A stretch of 64,000 nt of DNA from Palsa-892 sp963751615. GTDB taxonomy: Bacteria > Pseudomonadota > Alphaproteobacteria > Rhizobiales > Xanthobacteraceae. The position numbers and the translations under genes are program-made. Position 1 is the first letter of the stretch, and each line of letters opens with the position of its first letter. The notes under the pieces are model-generated. The model worked only from the letters and a program-made list of their open reading frames with translations, ran no database searches and was not told where the DNA came from. Below are positions 53,162 through 62,419 of this stretch, one piece after another. Where the stretch lies: NCBI GenBank assembly GCA_963751615.1, contig CAVVVG010000006.1:496001-560000 (forward strand), written 5' to 3'.

Positions 53162-53393
53162 TGACTTCGTCCCCTGGCCGTAGCCGGTCTTCGTATAACT
53201 CGGCGCAATCTGTGAAATCTGCATCGCTTTTCGATGAGTTCTCGGATTAAAATTCGACAATCAAGATGTAACGCCATGGGTTTAATTATTCCCTGTCGCA
53301 ATCCGAGAAAGGCGATGTCTCCTGCAATTGGCTAAGCTGCGATATCGGCGTTACCCTGTAACATAGTACCGGCCATTCGTTACGGAATTGGAA

Positions 53394-53702
53394 ATGCAAC
53401 CTAAAATAGGAATTAGCAAGAGGCTCTCTGCCGAGATGGCCGAGAAACTGGCAATTCAAGCCATCGCCTTTGTCGCGGGCGATCCTACGAGACTTGGGCG
53501 TTTCCTCGCAGAAAGTGGCTTAGGGCCAGAAAACGTACGGCGAGCTGCGCGAGATCCTTCTTTTTTACCAGCTGTTCTCGATTTCATTCTCGCGCATGAA
53601 ACTGACCTCCTCGATCTCGCGGCAGAGATCGGCATTGATCCAAAATACATCGGCGCAGCGCGGCGAGCTTTGTCTGGCGAAAAATTTGAACGTTCGACGT
53701 AA
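53394..53702 (+). CDS. DUF3572 family protein
   Basis: 102 residues from the ATG (a TTG two codons earlier is possible). All-helical, with EMAEKLAIQAIAFVAGDPTR, LGRFLAESGLGPENVRRAAR and ILAHETDLLDLAAEIGIDPK. The family is confined to alphaproteobacteria and typically sits divergently upstream of divK-pleD, as here. Function unknown. Confidence 0.92.
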   Translation: MQPKIGISKRLSAEMAEKLAIQAIAFVAGDPTRLGRFLAESGLGPENVRRAARDPSFLPAVLDFILAHETDLLDLAAEIGIDPKYIGAARRALSGEKFERST

Positions 53703-53794
53703 ATCCGCTCCCAGCCCTAACAACATGAACGCTACCGAATTCATAAGCGCGGCCATGCCACCGTGCCTTAACTGTTCTCCAGAACGACAAAAAT

Positions 53795-54631
53795 CTACTT
53801 TATGCAGCTTGTAGGTTTGAGAAACTCGATGTTTTTCATCTCTCCCCGAAGCGCAAACGTTCCATAGTCGAGCTTCAACGCTCGGCTTACACCATTTTCG
53901 TAAAGCTCGAAGCTAAGCGTGTAGGAAGGCGTTCGCTCGCCGGTGCCTTCCATTTCAAAATAACTCACCGTTACTGGAAAACGTTTGATTGAAGAGAGCG
54001 TTGCGACACGAGCAGCCTCTTCTACTTCCGAGTCTCTTCCCGTTATTCCCTCGCCGATCAAAGAAAGCGTGTCATATGATTTTTTTCCGTCGGGAGAACC
54101 ATCAAAGATTTTTGCTTCGAGCAGGCGTTCACCCTTCTCGCCCGTGTCAAGTATTCTCACAAGTTGTTCTGTCGGAAGTAAAATGGGTCCTCCGAATTTG
54201 AGAGGGCCAAATTTTGGTCTCACTAATCGAACCGATAAACCGCCATCTTGCGCACGCTCCGCGGTACCGTCCACGTCGTCGCGCAATTCCTGATTAACGT
54301 AATTTTGATTCTTGAACCTGAAGCTTCTGGCTGCGCCGTCTTCCCAAGTACTACTACGAAGATCGCTCGTTGTTTTCTTTCCCTCACCCGTATCGAGTTC
54401 GGTCACCTGCCGCAGGGTTACCGAGTAACCTTCACACGGATTGCCGGTCATCTCATAGGCGATACGGCCACGTGCCGTATCGACTCGGGTTCCGACCTTG
54501 CCCGGGTCGAGCGTCAGCTCATATACGGCGCGATGTGCGGCCAATGGTATTCGTTCTGCCCATACGGGTGAGGCTCCAGCTGTTGCCAACAGAAAGGCAG
54601 CCGGGAAAGCGATCAATTTCCCAAAAAACAT
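53795..54631 (-). CDS. eipB: Cell envelope integrity protein EipB (DUF1849)
   Basis: 278 residues, very near the length of Brucella EipB, from an ATG with a GAGGAT site. Signal peptide (MFFGKLIAFPAAFLLATAG, cut after VWA), then the beta-spiral domain: HRAVYELTLDPGKVGTRVDT, GRIAYEMTGNPCEGYSVTL and the final FLKPTSCIK. The two conserved cysteines (NPCEG and TSCIK) that form the disulphide in EipB are both present. It acts in the periplasm in envelope stability and, in Brucella, together with a TPR protein. Confidence 0.93.
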   Translation of the reverse strand: MFFGKLIAFPAAFLLATAGASPVWAERIPLAAHRAVYELTLDPGKVGTRVDTARGRIAYEMTGNPCEGYSVTLRQVTELDTGEGKKTTSDLRSSTWEDGAARSFRFKNQNYVNQELRDDVDGTAERAQDGGLSVRLVRPKFGPLKFGGPILLPTEQLVRILDTGEKGERLLEAKIFDGSPDGKKSYDTLSLIGEGITGRDSEVEEAARVATLSSIKRFPVTVSYFEMEGTGERTPSYTLSFELYENGVSRALKLDYGTFALRGEMKNIEFLKPTSCIK

Positions 54632-54764
54632 TGAAATCCTCAATACATGAACTTGAACAACCATCACAAGATAAGTTCTAGAGTCCGCAATCACAACACT
54701 CTGCCTGTCTTGCGTAGTGCGCCATGATCGGTCAAGAGTCATCAGTCGCCATTTTGGCAAAAGC

Positions 54765-55250
54765 ATGGGAGTAAATAGCTTGGTGGGAAACATTGAAAAG
54801 AAACTCTCGGAACTTGGGATCACTCTACCCCCCGCGGCAGCACCCGTTGCCAATTATGTGCCTACGGTGCGTACCGGTGATCTACTAATTTGCTCAGGAC
54901 AAGTATCGGCAATTGCGAATGGAGGCGAAGCGATTCGTGGAAAAATTGGCGCTGAAACTTCACTCGAAAAAGGACATGAAGCGGCACGGATTTGCGCTAT
55001 AAATTTATTGGCGCAGGCGAAAGCAGCGCTGGGCGGCAATCTCGACCGAATTCGCCGATGCGTGCGGCTTGGTGGGTTCATTAACGCGACGCCAACTTTC
55101 GGAGAACTCCCAAAAATCATGAACGGCGCTTCCGATCTAATGGTCGCGGTTTTAGGCGATGCTGGACGGCACGCGCGCACGACAGTAGGTGTCGCTGAAT
55201 TGCCCTTTGATGCCTCGGTTGAAGTTGAAGCAATATTCGAGGTCGAGTGA
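54765..55250 (+). CDS. RidA (YjgF/YER057c/UK114) family protein
   Basis: 161 residues, longer than the classical 130-residue RidA; it belongs to the Rid subfamily with an N-terminal helix (SLVGNIEKKLSELGITLPP). The core has VRTGDLLICSGQVSAIANGG, AQAKAALGGNLDRIRRCVRL and ARTTVGVAELPFDASVEVEA. The catalytic arginine of true RidA imine deaminases cannot be placed with certainty. Its stop overlaps the start of the phosphodiesterase gene (GTGA). Confidence 0.9.
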   Translation: MGVNSLVGNIEKKLSELGITLPPAAAPVANYVPTVRTGDLLICSGQVSAIANGGEAIRGKIGAETSLEKGHEAARICAINLLAQAKAALGGNLDRIRRCVRLGGFINATPTFGELPKIMNGASDLMVAVLGDAGRHARTTVGVAELPFDASVEVEAIFEVE

Positions 55251-55996
55251 GGGTGGTTTCTTCGCCCGACTGGCTTACGAGCCGCCCAATCGCGCATCGA
55301 GGTCTACACGACGGAAGCGTGCTTGAGAACACGCTTGAAGCGGCTGAAGCGGCCGCGCAATCCAATTATGCGATTGAGTGCGACTTGCAATTGACAGCCG
55401 ATGGTGAGGTCGTTGTGTTTCACGACGACACTCTTGACCGCCTCACATTGGCAAGTGGACCACTGTACGCTAAGAGTGCAGCTGAACTACGAAAAATTCC
55501 GTTTCGCAAGGCGACCACCCACATTCCAAGCCTTGATGAATTTCTTGCCTGTATTGCGGGTCGCACACCAATTTTTCTCGAGCTAAAAAGCCGGTGGAAC
55601 GGAGAAATCGAATTGGTTGAACGCGCGGTTTCAATATTGGCGCACTATAGTGGCCCTTCTGCTTTGATGAGTTTTGATCCATGGCTCGTGCGAACATTAA
55701 GACTAATCGCACCTGATCTGCCGCGTGGCATCATCGCGGAAAAGTCGTACAGCGATCCTGAATGGTCGCAAGCAACTCCAGCACAGAAATTTGGATTGCG
55801 AAATCTTACCCACATCACCCAGACGAAGCCCCATTTCGTTGCTTATGCAATAAAAGACTTACCCGCATTTGCTCCCTTATTCGTGCGTTTTGTTCTTGGG
55901 AAACCGCTTCTTACCTGGACAGCCCGTACACAAGCTGATTGTGAGCAGGCTCGTCGGTGGGCAAACCAGATGATTTTTGAAGGCTTTCGGCCTTAA
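55247..55996 (+). CDS. Glycerophosphodiester phosphodiesterase
   Basis: 249 residues, a TIM-barrel GDPD enzyme. Active-site features: PIAHRGLHDGSVLENTLEAA, IECDLQLTADGEVVVFHDDT, FLELKSRWNG and GLRNLTHITQ-type C-terminal strands. It splits glycerophosphodiesters to glycerol-3-phosphate and an alcohol. No signal peptide, so cytoplasmic. The GTG start is inside the ridA stop, and the next gene starts 10 nt after its stop, so three genes form an operon. Confidence 0.93.
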   Translation: MRVVSSPDWLTSRPIAHRGLHDGSVLENTLEAAEAAAQSNYAIECDLQLTADGEVVVFHDDTLDRLTLASGPLYAKSAAELRKIPFRKATTHIPSLDEFLACIAGRTPIFLELKSRWNGEIELVERAVSILAHYSGPSALMSFDPWLVRTLRLIAPDLPRGIIAEKSYSDPEWSQATPAQKFGLRNLTHITQTKPHFVAYAIKDLPAFAPLFVRFVLGKPLLTWTARTQADCEQARRWANQMIFEGFRP

Positions 55997-56006
55997 ACTC
56001 AGTAGA

Positions 56007-57317
56007 ATGAACGGCCCCTCTCTTCGTGTCCGCGTTGAATCTTCGATCCAGTCAATCCCAGCTAACGTCTGGGACACATGCGCTCTTGGAATTCCTACCG
56101 GAATCGAAACTTCAACCCCAGAACAGAGCGAGCTGAAAAGATTTAGAAACTTGCAAGAGGAAAGAATTACCGCTGGCCATGAAGGCAAAAGCTCATTAGC
56201 TCGCCAAGAAATGGAATCAGTTTCTGAAACGGATACCTATAACCCTTTCATAATGCATGATTATTTGGCCTCATTGGAGGAATCAGGTGCCGCCACCGCA
56301 CGTACCGGATGGCTTGGCCGCCACTTGGTGGTCGAAAACGAAAATGGCACCGTACTCGCTGCTCAACCCTCCTATTTGAAAAATCATTCACTGGGTGAAT
56401 ATGTCTTCGACCACGGCTGGGCGGAAGCTTTCGAGCGCGCGGGCGGCCAATATTACCCCAAACTTCAGATCGCGGTCCCTTTCACGCCGGTAACAGGCCC
56501 TCGTCTGTTGGTTCGCCCAGGTCCGTCCGCTGAAATGGCCCGTCAAGCACTAGTGGCGGCAGACTTGGAGCTGGTGAAGCGAGAAAAAGCTTCATCTTTG
56601 CATGTTACTTTTCCACTCGAATTCGAATGGCAATATCTCACCGAACTTGGCTTTCTCGCGCGCACAGACCGCCAATTCCATTGGATCAATGAAGGCTACA
56701 AAACGTTTAGCGATTTTCTTTCGGCACTTTCTTCTCGCAAGCGAAAAATGGTCAATCGCGAGCGAAGGGAGGCGCTTCAAGGGGGCGTTGAAATTATTCG
56801 TTTGTCGGATGCCGAACTGACGGAAACCGCTTGGGACGCATTTTTTGCCTTCTATATAGATACCGGCTCCCGCAAATGGGGGGCGCCCTATCTAAACCGG
56901 AAATTCTTTTCGATCGTTGGCGAACGCATGCGAAACCGCATCGTACTCATTATGGCCAAACGTGGGGGGCGTTTCATCGCTGGCGCGCTGAATTTTCTCG
57001 GCAACCATACGCTTTATGGCCGCTATTGGGGCTCCACAGAACCTCGCCCCTTTTTACATTTCGAAGTTTGCTATTATCAGGCGATAGAGTATGCGATCGA
57101 ACACGGCTTTAAAGTTGTGGAAGCGGGAGCGCAGGGCGCTCACAAGCTCGCGCGCGGCTATCGACCGGTGACAACGTATTCCTCTCACTACATTACAAAT
57201 CCATCGCTTCGTCGTGCAGTAGCGGATTATCTCAAGAGCGAGCGTGCCTATGTCACCGTCGAAACAGAGGAACTGTCCGCATTGGGCCCATTCAAGCGTG
57301 AAGAGCACGATTTCTGA
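56007..57317 (+). CDS. FemAB/GNAT-like acyltransferase (DUF482)
   Basis: 436 residues of the large cytoplasmic acyltransferase family formerly called peptidoglycan-biosynthesis-like. Two GNAT-type modules are suggested by FIMHDYLASLEESGAATART, GYKTFSDFLSALSSRKRKMV and LNFLGNHTLYGRYWGSTEP, followed by FEVCYYQAIEYAIEHGFKVV and HKLARGYRPVTTYSSHYIT, hallmark stretches. The substrate and acyl donor are unknown. It is the last gene in the ridA-GDPD operon. About 30 residues near 50-75 are richer in charged residues than in usual relatives. Confidence 0.9.
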   Translation: MNGPSLRVRVESSIQSIPANVWDTCALGIPTGIETSTPEQSELKRFRNLQEERITAGHEGKSSLARQEMESVSETDTYNPFIMHDYLASLEESGAATARTGWLGRHLVVENENGTVLAAQPSYLKNHSLGEYVFDHGWAEAFERAGGQYYPKLQIAVPFTPVTGPRLLVRPGPSAEMARQALVAADLELVKREKASSLHVTFPLEFEWQYLTELGFLARTDRQFHWINEGYKTFSDFLSALSSRKRKMVNRERREALQGGVEIIRLSDAELTETAWDAFFAFYIDTGSRKWGAPYLNRKFFSIVGERMRNRIVLIMAKRGGRFIAGALNFLGNHTLYGRYWGSTEPRPFLHFEVCYYQAIEYAIEHGFKVVEAGAQGAHKLARGYRPVTTYSSHYITNPSLRRAVADYLKSERAYVTVETEELSALGPFKREEHDF

Positions 57318-57366
57318 ATAAGAGCGGACGATCTATACTGGTAAAAAACGATCGAGGAAGCAAACC

Positions 57367-57795
57367 ATGAGCGCCTACGACCCGAACAATATCTTTGCCA
57401 AAATCCTGCGTGGCGAGTTTCCTGCCTACAAGATTTACGAGGACGGCCGCGCGCTTGCGTTTCTTGATATTATGCCTCGCGCTCCGGGCCATGCGCTCGT
57501 GATTCCAAAACATCAGGCGCGCAATATTCTGGATGTGCCGCCCGATGAACTCGGTTACCTCTTCAAAGTGGTGCAGAAGGTTGCACAGGCCGGAATGAAA
57601 GTCTTCAACGCAGATGGCATAACCGTGCAACAGTTCAACGAACCTGCGGGCGGACAAGTTGTATTTCACCTGCATGTGCATGTGATCCCCCGCCATACCG
57701 GCATCGCGCTGAAACCACCGGCGAGCATAAGAGAAAGCTCAGAAGCACTAGACGAACATGCGAAAAAAATAAGGGCTGTTCTCGACCACCAATAA
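57367..57795 (+). CDS. HIT family nucleotide-binding protein
   Basis: 142 residues: IFAKILRGEFPAYKIYEDGR, LDIMPRAPGHALVIPKHQAR, and the catalytic histidine triad in FHLHVHVIPRHTG. The family hydrolyses nucleoside phosphoramidates and dinucleotides, as Hint and Fhit proteins do. Probably cytoplasmic. AGGAAG precedes the ATG; it is 49 nt after the FemAB-like gene. Confidence 0.95.
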   Translation: MSAYDPNNIFAKILRGEFPAYKIYEDGRALAFLDIMPRAPGHALVIPKHQARNILDVPPDELGYLFKVVQKVAQAGMKVFNADGITVQQFNEPAGGQVVFHLHVHVIPRHTGIALKPPASIRESSEALDEHAKKIRAVLDHQ

Positions 57796-57814
57796 TCGCG
57801 CCAGCGCCTTCAAG

Positions 57815-58264
57815 TCAGACGCCATCGAACATCCAACAACACATTAAAATTCTGCAATACTGAAAATACATGAGAGCACATAGCGAGCAATTTTCTCGCT
57901 GGAAAATGATCAATGCGTCGTAGCGAAATAGTGCCCCAGCAATTATGATCGCCTCACCCGCCATAACGCCGACAGATACCGAACGCCGTGCGATAAAGTA
58001 AACGAGAAAACCACCCACCACCGCCCCAGTCCGAATCGCAAGAGGAATTGACACGAGATCTCCGGTCGGAAATAGCACAAGCCGCGTAATCACGCCGGCG
58101 ACCATCGCGGTTGCAACGCCCCGTACGAAAATCATCAGCTCGCTATTTTCGTCGAGCCGTCGAGCGAAAATCACCGCGAGCCAACGCCAAATATCGGTCG
58201 GCAGAAAGCCCGCGAAAATTACAAGCAAATAGGGCCACAAATCATTATTGACCATGGCATTCAT
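57815..58264 (-). CDS. azlD: AzlD-type branched-chain amino acid exporter small subunit
   Basis: 149 residues, four hydrophobic segments: LWPYLLVIFAGFLPTDIWRW, VRGVATAMVAGVITRLVLF, AIRTGAVVGGFLVYFIARRS and GVMAGEAIIIAGALFRYDAL. It matches AzlD, the partner of AzlC. The C-terminal 25 residues are cysteine-rich (NCSLCALMYFQYCRILMCC), not normal for the family. The ATG overlaps the AzlC stop (ATGA), so the two are coupled. Confidence 0.88.
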   Translation of the reverse strand: MNAMVNNDLWPYLLVIFAGFLPTDIWRWLAVIFARRLDENSELMIFVRGVATAMVAGVITRLVLFPTGDLVSIPLAIRTGAVVGGFLVYFIARRSVSVGVMAGEAIIIAGALFRYDALIIFQRENCSLCALMYFQYCRILMCCWMFDGV

Positions 58265-59025
58265 GCCACTCTCCTCTGGTTTCGGAAACGTTGAAAGATC
58301 CAGGCACAAGTCCCTCCCACGAGTCCGGTCCACAGAAGATCGAGGCGACCGCCAAATTCAACAAAGATCGGCGCCAATATCAAACCAAAGGTAAGCGAGA
58401 GATAGTCCACGAGATCGCGCGAATTACGCATGAGCGCCAGCAAAAACGAAATCGGCGTTAGAAACGTTAGGCCAATCGCGAGCGAATAAGGCAGCTGACC
58501 GGTCAGAATAAATCCAAGAATAGTCGCGGAAACGCAACTGACATTGAGTAACGACACAAGTCCGAAATAAAATGGTAAGCGCGCTTCCGGTGCGAGCGGC
58601 GGCAGAAGCCGCCGACTCTCGACCCATACTGTCACTGCAACAAAGTGCGCCGCAAAAAGCTGTATCCAGAACCGACCGCGGCCACGCAAGTACGGAAGCA
58701 GAGTTACCACCAACGGTAACAAACGCGCAGCAGATAATAGTACAGCTAGCGCTATAACCAGGGCAGCGCTTCCCGAAGCGTAGCCGGCCACAATTAAAAG
58801 CTGCGAAGGCAATGCAGCAATCAAGAACGTGGAGAATGCTGCCACACCAAGCGGTACCCCGATATCGGCGCACAAACCACCAAAACCGATGTAGGAAAAG
58901 AACAGAACGATTCCCTGCACCGACGTGATCCCAGCCCACAGACCGCGCACATACCATTGCCACGCATTTAGGCCGGTGGTGGGAGACGATTCCTTGGAAC
59001 TTGATGAGGAAGAAGGCACGGTCAC
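58261..59025 (-). CDS. azlC: AzlC family branched-chain amino acid exporter large subunit
   Basis: 254 residues from a GTG chosen because the serine-rich start (TVPSSSSSSKESSPTTGLNAW) precedes the first membrane helix; the frame is open further upstream. About six hydrophobic segments, with YIGFGGLCADIGVPLGVAAF, AALPSQLLIVAGYASGSAA, AARLLPLVVTLLPYLRGRG and TPISFLLALMRNSRDLVDYL. AzlCD pairs export branched-chain amino acids and analogues through the inner membrane. Coupled to azlD. Confidence 0.88.
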   Translation of the reverse strand: MTVPSSSSSSKESSPTTGLNAWQWYVRGLWAGITSVQGIVLFFSYIGFGGLCADIGVPLGVAAFSTFLIAALPSQLLIVAGYASGSAALVIALAVLLSAARLLPLVVTLLPYLRGRGRFWIQLFAAHFVAVTVWVESRRLLPPLAPEARLPFYFGLVSLLNVSCVSATILGFILTGQLPYSLAIGLTFLTPISFLLALMRNSRDLVDYLSLTFGLILAPIFVEFGGRLDLLWTGLVGGTCAWIFQRFRNQRRVA

Positions 59026-59250
59026 AAAGACTTCATAGCAAGCCCTGAATGTTTTTGCGCGGCAGGCATGACGCGCACCAGAGCCAAGCCAAAACAAAAC
59101 CCCGCCCTAAACCGAGACTTTGTAGTTTTCAAACACGTAACCGATTAACGCAAATCAGATCTGCCCAATCGAACCGGTTCAGGTCCGCTCGCAGCTCCCA
59201 TCAGAACTTTTTGGTCGCCCGGCGATCTCTGTATCGTGAGTTTTTCCAAA

Positions 59251-59282
59251 CAAAAAACCTCCGCTTCGAAGGATCGGAGCCT
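59251..59282 (-). terminator. Probable terminator of clpA
   Basis: On the minus strand, CTCCG-ATCCTTCGAAG-CGGAG forms a short stem followed by GTTTTTTG, 13 nt after the clpA stop. The stem is only 5 bp, so it is weak. Confidence 0.45.
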
Positions 59283-59294
59283 TGTACTTAGTCG

Positions 59295-61748
59295 TTACGC
59301 CTTCACCAGCGGGACCTTCGGCACTGGGCTGCGCGGCGGCTTGGGCGTGGTAGGACCATCCGAGCCGGACGAAGAATTGCTACTGCTACCACCTCCCGGC
59401 TTCTTCGCCTTTGGCGTGCGTTTGCCTTCAGCCTCTTCCTCCTCAACTTCCGGCTTGGGTTTCACTGGCCCTTCCGGATACTCGAAGCCCAGTACATCGA
59501 TGTCATTTTCATCCTTCTTCAGGATCACGCGAACATGACCACCGTTCTTGAGCCGACCGAATAGCACCTCGTCGGCAAGCGGCTGCTTCACTTTCTCTTG
59601 GATCACACGCGCCATGGGTCGCGCACCCATCTGCTCGTCATAGCCATGGTTCACCAGCCATGCGCGAGCTTCGTCGGAAAGTTCGATGGTTACGTCACGG
59701 TCCGCAAGTTGTGCCTCAAGCTGCATCACGAATTTCTCAACGACCTTCGCGATGACTTCCGGTGGCAAGTGGCTAAACGTGATGATCGCATCGAGACGAT
59801 TTCTGAATTCCGGTGTGAATAACCGCATGATCGCCTCGAGATCGTCCCCTTCTCGTTTCGTGCGTGTGAAACCGTAAGCGGATTTCGCCATGTCGGAAGC
59901 GCCCGCGTTCGTGGTCATGATCAGTACCACGTTGCGGAAATCGATCTGCTTGCCGTTATGGTCCGTGAGCTTGCCGTGGTCCATCACCTGCAAAAGAATA
60001 TTAAACAGATCCGGATGCGCTTTCTCGATTTCGTCGAGCAGTAATACGCAATGCGGTGTCTGATCAACATTATCGGTGAGCAAGCCGCCCTGATCGAATC
60101 CTACATATCCCGGCGGCGCACCGATCAGGCGGGAAACCGTGTGACGCTCCATGTATTCGGACATATCGAAGCGGTGAATCGGTACACCGAGCGAAGCCGC
60201 AAGCTGCTTCGCGACTTCGGTCTTGCCGACACCGGTGGGGCCGGAAAACAGATAGCAACCGATTGGTTTTTCCGGTTCGCGCAACCCGGCGCGGGCAAGC
60301 TTTATCGCAGCTGTAAGGGAAGTGATTGCTTTGTCCTGCCCGTAGACAACCTGTTTTAGGGTCGTCTCAAGATTCGCAAGCACCTCGGCATCGTCTTTCG
60401 AAACCGTCTTCGGCGGAATGCGCGCCATCGTCGCAACGGTCGCCTCAATTTCCTTTATTCCGATTGTTTTTTTGCGTTTGGCCTCTGGCAACAGCATTTG
60501 TGCCGCGCCCGATTCGTCGATCACGTCGATCGCTTTGTCTGGAAGTTTTCGGTCATGAATGTAGCGTACCGAAAGATCGACCGCACCCTTGATCGCCTCA
60601 TTGGTATATTTTAGACGATGAAAATCTTCGAAATAGGGTTTCAGGCCTCTGAGAATCTCGATCGCATCTTCGGTCGACGGCTCATTTACGTCGATCTTCT
60701 GGAAGCGACGAACCAGCGCCCGGTCTTTCTCGAAATACTGACGATATTCCTTATAGGTTGTCGACCCAATACAGCGCAGCAGCCCACCCGCGAGTGCAGG
60801 TTTCAACAAATTGGAGGCGTCCATTGCCCCACCCGAAGTCGCTCCGGCACCAATGACTGTATGGATCTCGTCAATGAAAACGATCGAATTCGGAAATGCC
60901 TCAAGTTCCTTGATGACTTGCTTCAACCGCTCTTCAAAATCGCCGCGATAGCGTGTACCCGCAAGCAGCGAGCCCATATCGAGCGAGAAAACCGTCGAGG
61001 TTTTCAGCACATCCGGAACTTCACCATTGACGATTCTACGCGCGAGACCTTCCGCGATCGCTGTCTTGCCGACGCCTGGCTCTCCGACAAACAACGGATT
61101 GTTCTTTTGCCGCCTGCACAAAACCTGAATTGTCCGCGAAAGCTCCGCCTCGCGGCCGATTAACGGGTCGATCTTTCCGTCGCGCGCTTTCTTATTGAGA
61201 TTGATGCAATAGGCTTCGAGCGCGTCGGTTTTCTTTTTTCCTTCGTCGCCCGGCTTTGTATCGGTGTCGTCCTCGGCGCCGCGCACCGGTTTCGGTTCCG
61301 ACATGCCCGGTCGCTTTGCAATGCCATGGCTGATGTAATTGACAGCGTCGTAGCGTGTCATATCTTGCTCTTGCAGAAAGTAAGCCGCATGACTTTCGCG
61401 CTCTGCAAAAATCGCCACCAACACATTCGCGCCGGTCACTTCCTCTCGGCCCGACGATTGCACGTGGATCACCGCCCGCTGAATCACGCGCTGAAACCCA
61501 GCGGTTGGTTTGGAGTCGTCGTCGCCATCCATAATGAGATTTTCGAGCTCACCATCAACGTAATCGATCAAATTGCGTTTCAGTTTTTCGAGGTCGACGT
61601 TGCATGCCCGCATGACCGCCGCAGCGTCCTGATCCTCGATCAGGGCCAGCAATAAGTGCTCGAGTGTTGCATATTCGTGATGACGCTCATTTGCGAGTGC
61701 CAAAGCGCGATGCAGGGATTTTTCCAGACTACGCGAAAAGGTCGGCAT
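59295..61748 (-). CDS. clpA: ATP-dependent Clp protease ATP-binding subunit
   Basis: 817 residues. N-terminal Clp repeat domain (MPTFSRSLEKSLHRALALAN), AAA+ domain 1 with Walker A GEPGVGKTAIAEGLARR and IVFIDEIHTVIGAG, and AAA+ domain 2 with GPTGVGKTEVAKQLAASLG and CVLLLDEIEKAHPDLFNILL. The C-terminal extension after about 770 is acidic, lysine- and serine-rich (EEEAEGKRTPKAKKPGGGS). ClpA unfolds substrates for ClpP. The ClpP-binding IGF/IGL-like loop of domain 2 could not be confirmed. It follows clpS by 26 nt. Confidence 0.97.
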   Translation of the reverse strand: MPTFSRSLEKSLHRALALANERHHEYATLEHLLLALIEDQDAAAVMRACNVDLEKLKRNLIDYVDGELENLIMDGDDDSKPTAGFQRVIQRAVIHVQSSGREEVTGANVLVAIFAERESHAAYFLQEQDMTRYDAVNYISHGIAKRPGMSEPKPVRGAEDDTDTKPGDEGKKKTDALEAYCINLNKKARDGKIDPLIGREAELSRTIQVLCRRQKNNPLFVGEPGVGKTAIAEGLARRIVNGEVPDVLKTSTVFSLDMGSLLAGTRYRGDFEERLKQVIKELEAFPNSIVFIDEIHTVIGAGATSGGAMDASNLLKPALAGGLLRCIGSTTYKEYRQYFEKDRALVRRFQKIDVNEPSTEDAIEILRGLKPYFEDFHRLKYTNEAIKGAVDLSVRYIHDRKLPDKAIDVIDESGAAQMLLPEAKRKKTIGIKEIEATVATMARIPPKTVSKDDAEVLANLETTLKQVVYGQDKAITSLTAAIKLARAGLREPEKPIGCYLFSGPTGVGKTEVAKQLAASLGVPIHRFDMSEYMERHTVSRLIGAPPGYVGFDQGGLLTDNVDQTPHCVLLLDEIEKAHPDLFNILLQVMDHGKLTDHNGKQIDFRNVVLIMTTNAGASDMAKSAYGFTRTKREGDDLEAIMRLFTPEFRNRLDAIITFSHLPPEVIAKVVEKFVMQLEAQLADRDVTIELSDEARAWLVNHGYDEQMGARPMARVIQEKVKQPLADEVLFGRLKNGGHVRVILKKDENDIDVLGFEYPEGPVKPKPEVEEEEAEGKRTPKAKKPGGGSSSNSSSGSDGPTTPKPPRSPVPKVPLVKA

Positions 61749-61774
61749 TCAATTTCTCTTCGATTGCTTGCGAC

Positions 61775-62167
61775 TCACTTTTTCTCCATCACGCATTGCA
61801 AAGGATGCTGGTGCTTACGGGAGAAGTCCATCACCTGCGTGACCTTTGTTTCTGCAACTTCGTACGTATAGACGCCACATTCGCCCACCCCATGCTGGTG
61901 TACATGAAGCATGATCCTTGTGGCATCTTCGCGCTCCTTATTGAAGAACCGTTCGAGCACCTGCACCACAAACTCCATCGGCGTGTAATCATCGTTCAAT
62001 AAAAGCACACGATACAGATTCGGTCTTTTAGTCTGTGGCTTTGTTCGGGCGATTACAGCCGTGCCGGTACCGTCGTCGTCTGGGCGCTTTCGGTTAGCGC
62101 CACCCCCGCCCAGCCGCGGCAGCGTCAAACTCTGCAACGCAAGAAACGTCCCGTTGTTTAATCGCAT
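61775..62167 (-). CDS. clpS: ATP-dependent Clp protease adaptor
   Basis: 130 residues: an N-terminal tail of about 45 residues (PRLGGGGANRKRPDDDGTG), then the ClpS core YRVLLLNDDYTPMEFVVQVL, HVHQHGVGECGVYTYEVAET and HQHPLQCVMEK. ClpS binds the ClpA N-domain and delivers N-degron substrates. The hydrophobic pocket contacts (NDDYTPMEF) are intact. First gene of the clpS-clpA pair. An upstream alternative start would add 10 residues. Confidence 0.96.
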   Translation of the reverse strand: MRLNNGTFLALQSLTLPRLGGGGANRKRPDDDGTGTAVIARTKPQTKRPNLYRVLLLNDDYTPMEFVVQVLERFFNKEREDATRIMLHVHQHGVGECGVYTYEVAETKVTQVMDFSRKHQHPLQCVMEKK

Positions 62168-62419
62168 TAGGCCCAATACCCTGCTCCGCGGACCCAAAAG
62201 CCCTTACGCTGCGATGCAGCGATAGCCTCACAATATAGGCCAGAGATGGAATTTGGGCCAGTCAGCGAGCAAAATATGGTGATTTCGAGTGATTCAACAA
62301 GGCCATTTTTAACTCTGCCCCAGCTTGCCTGCCGATGCCCTTAAATCTCACCTCTGGACGCAAGGTTTAGGCAAGAAGGTTCCGCGCACCCTTCTCCAAT
62401 TAAAAAAATGGAGACGACC

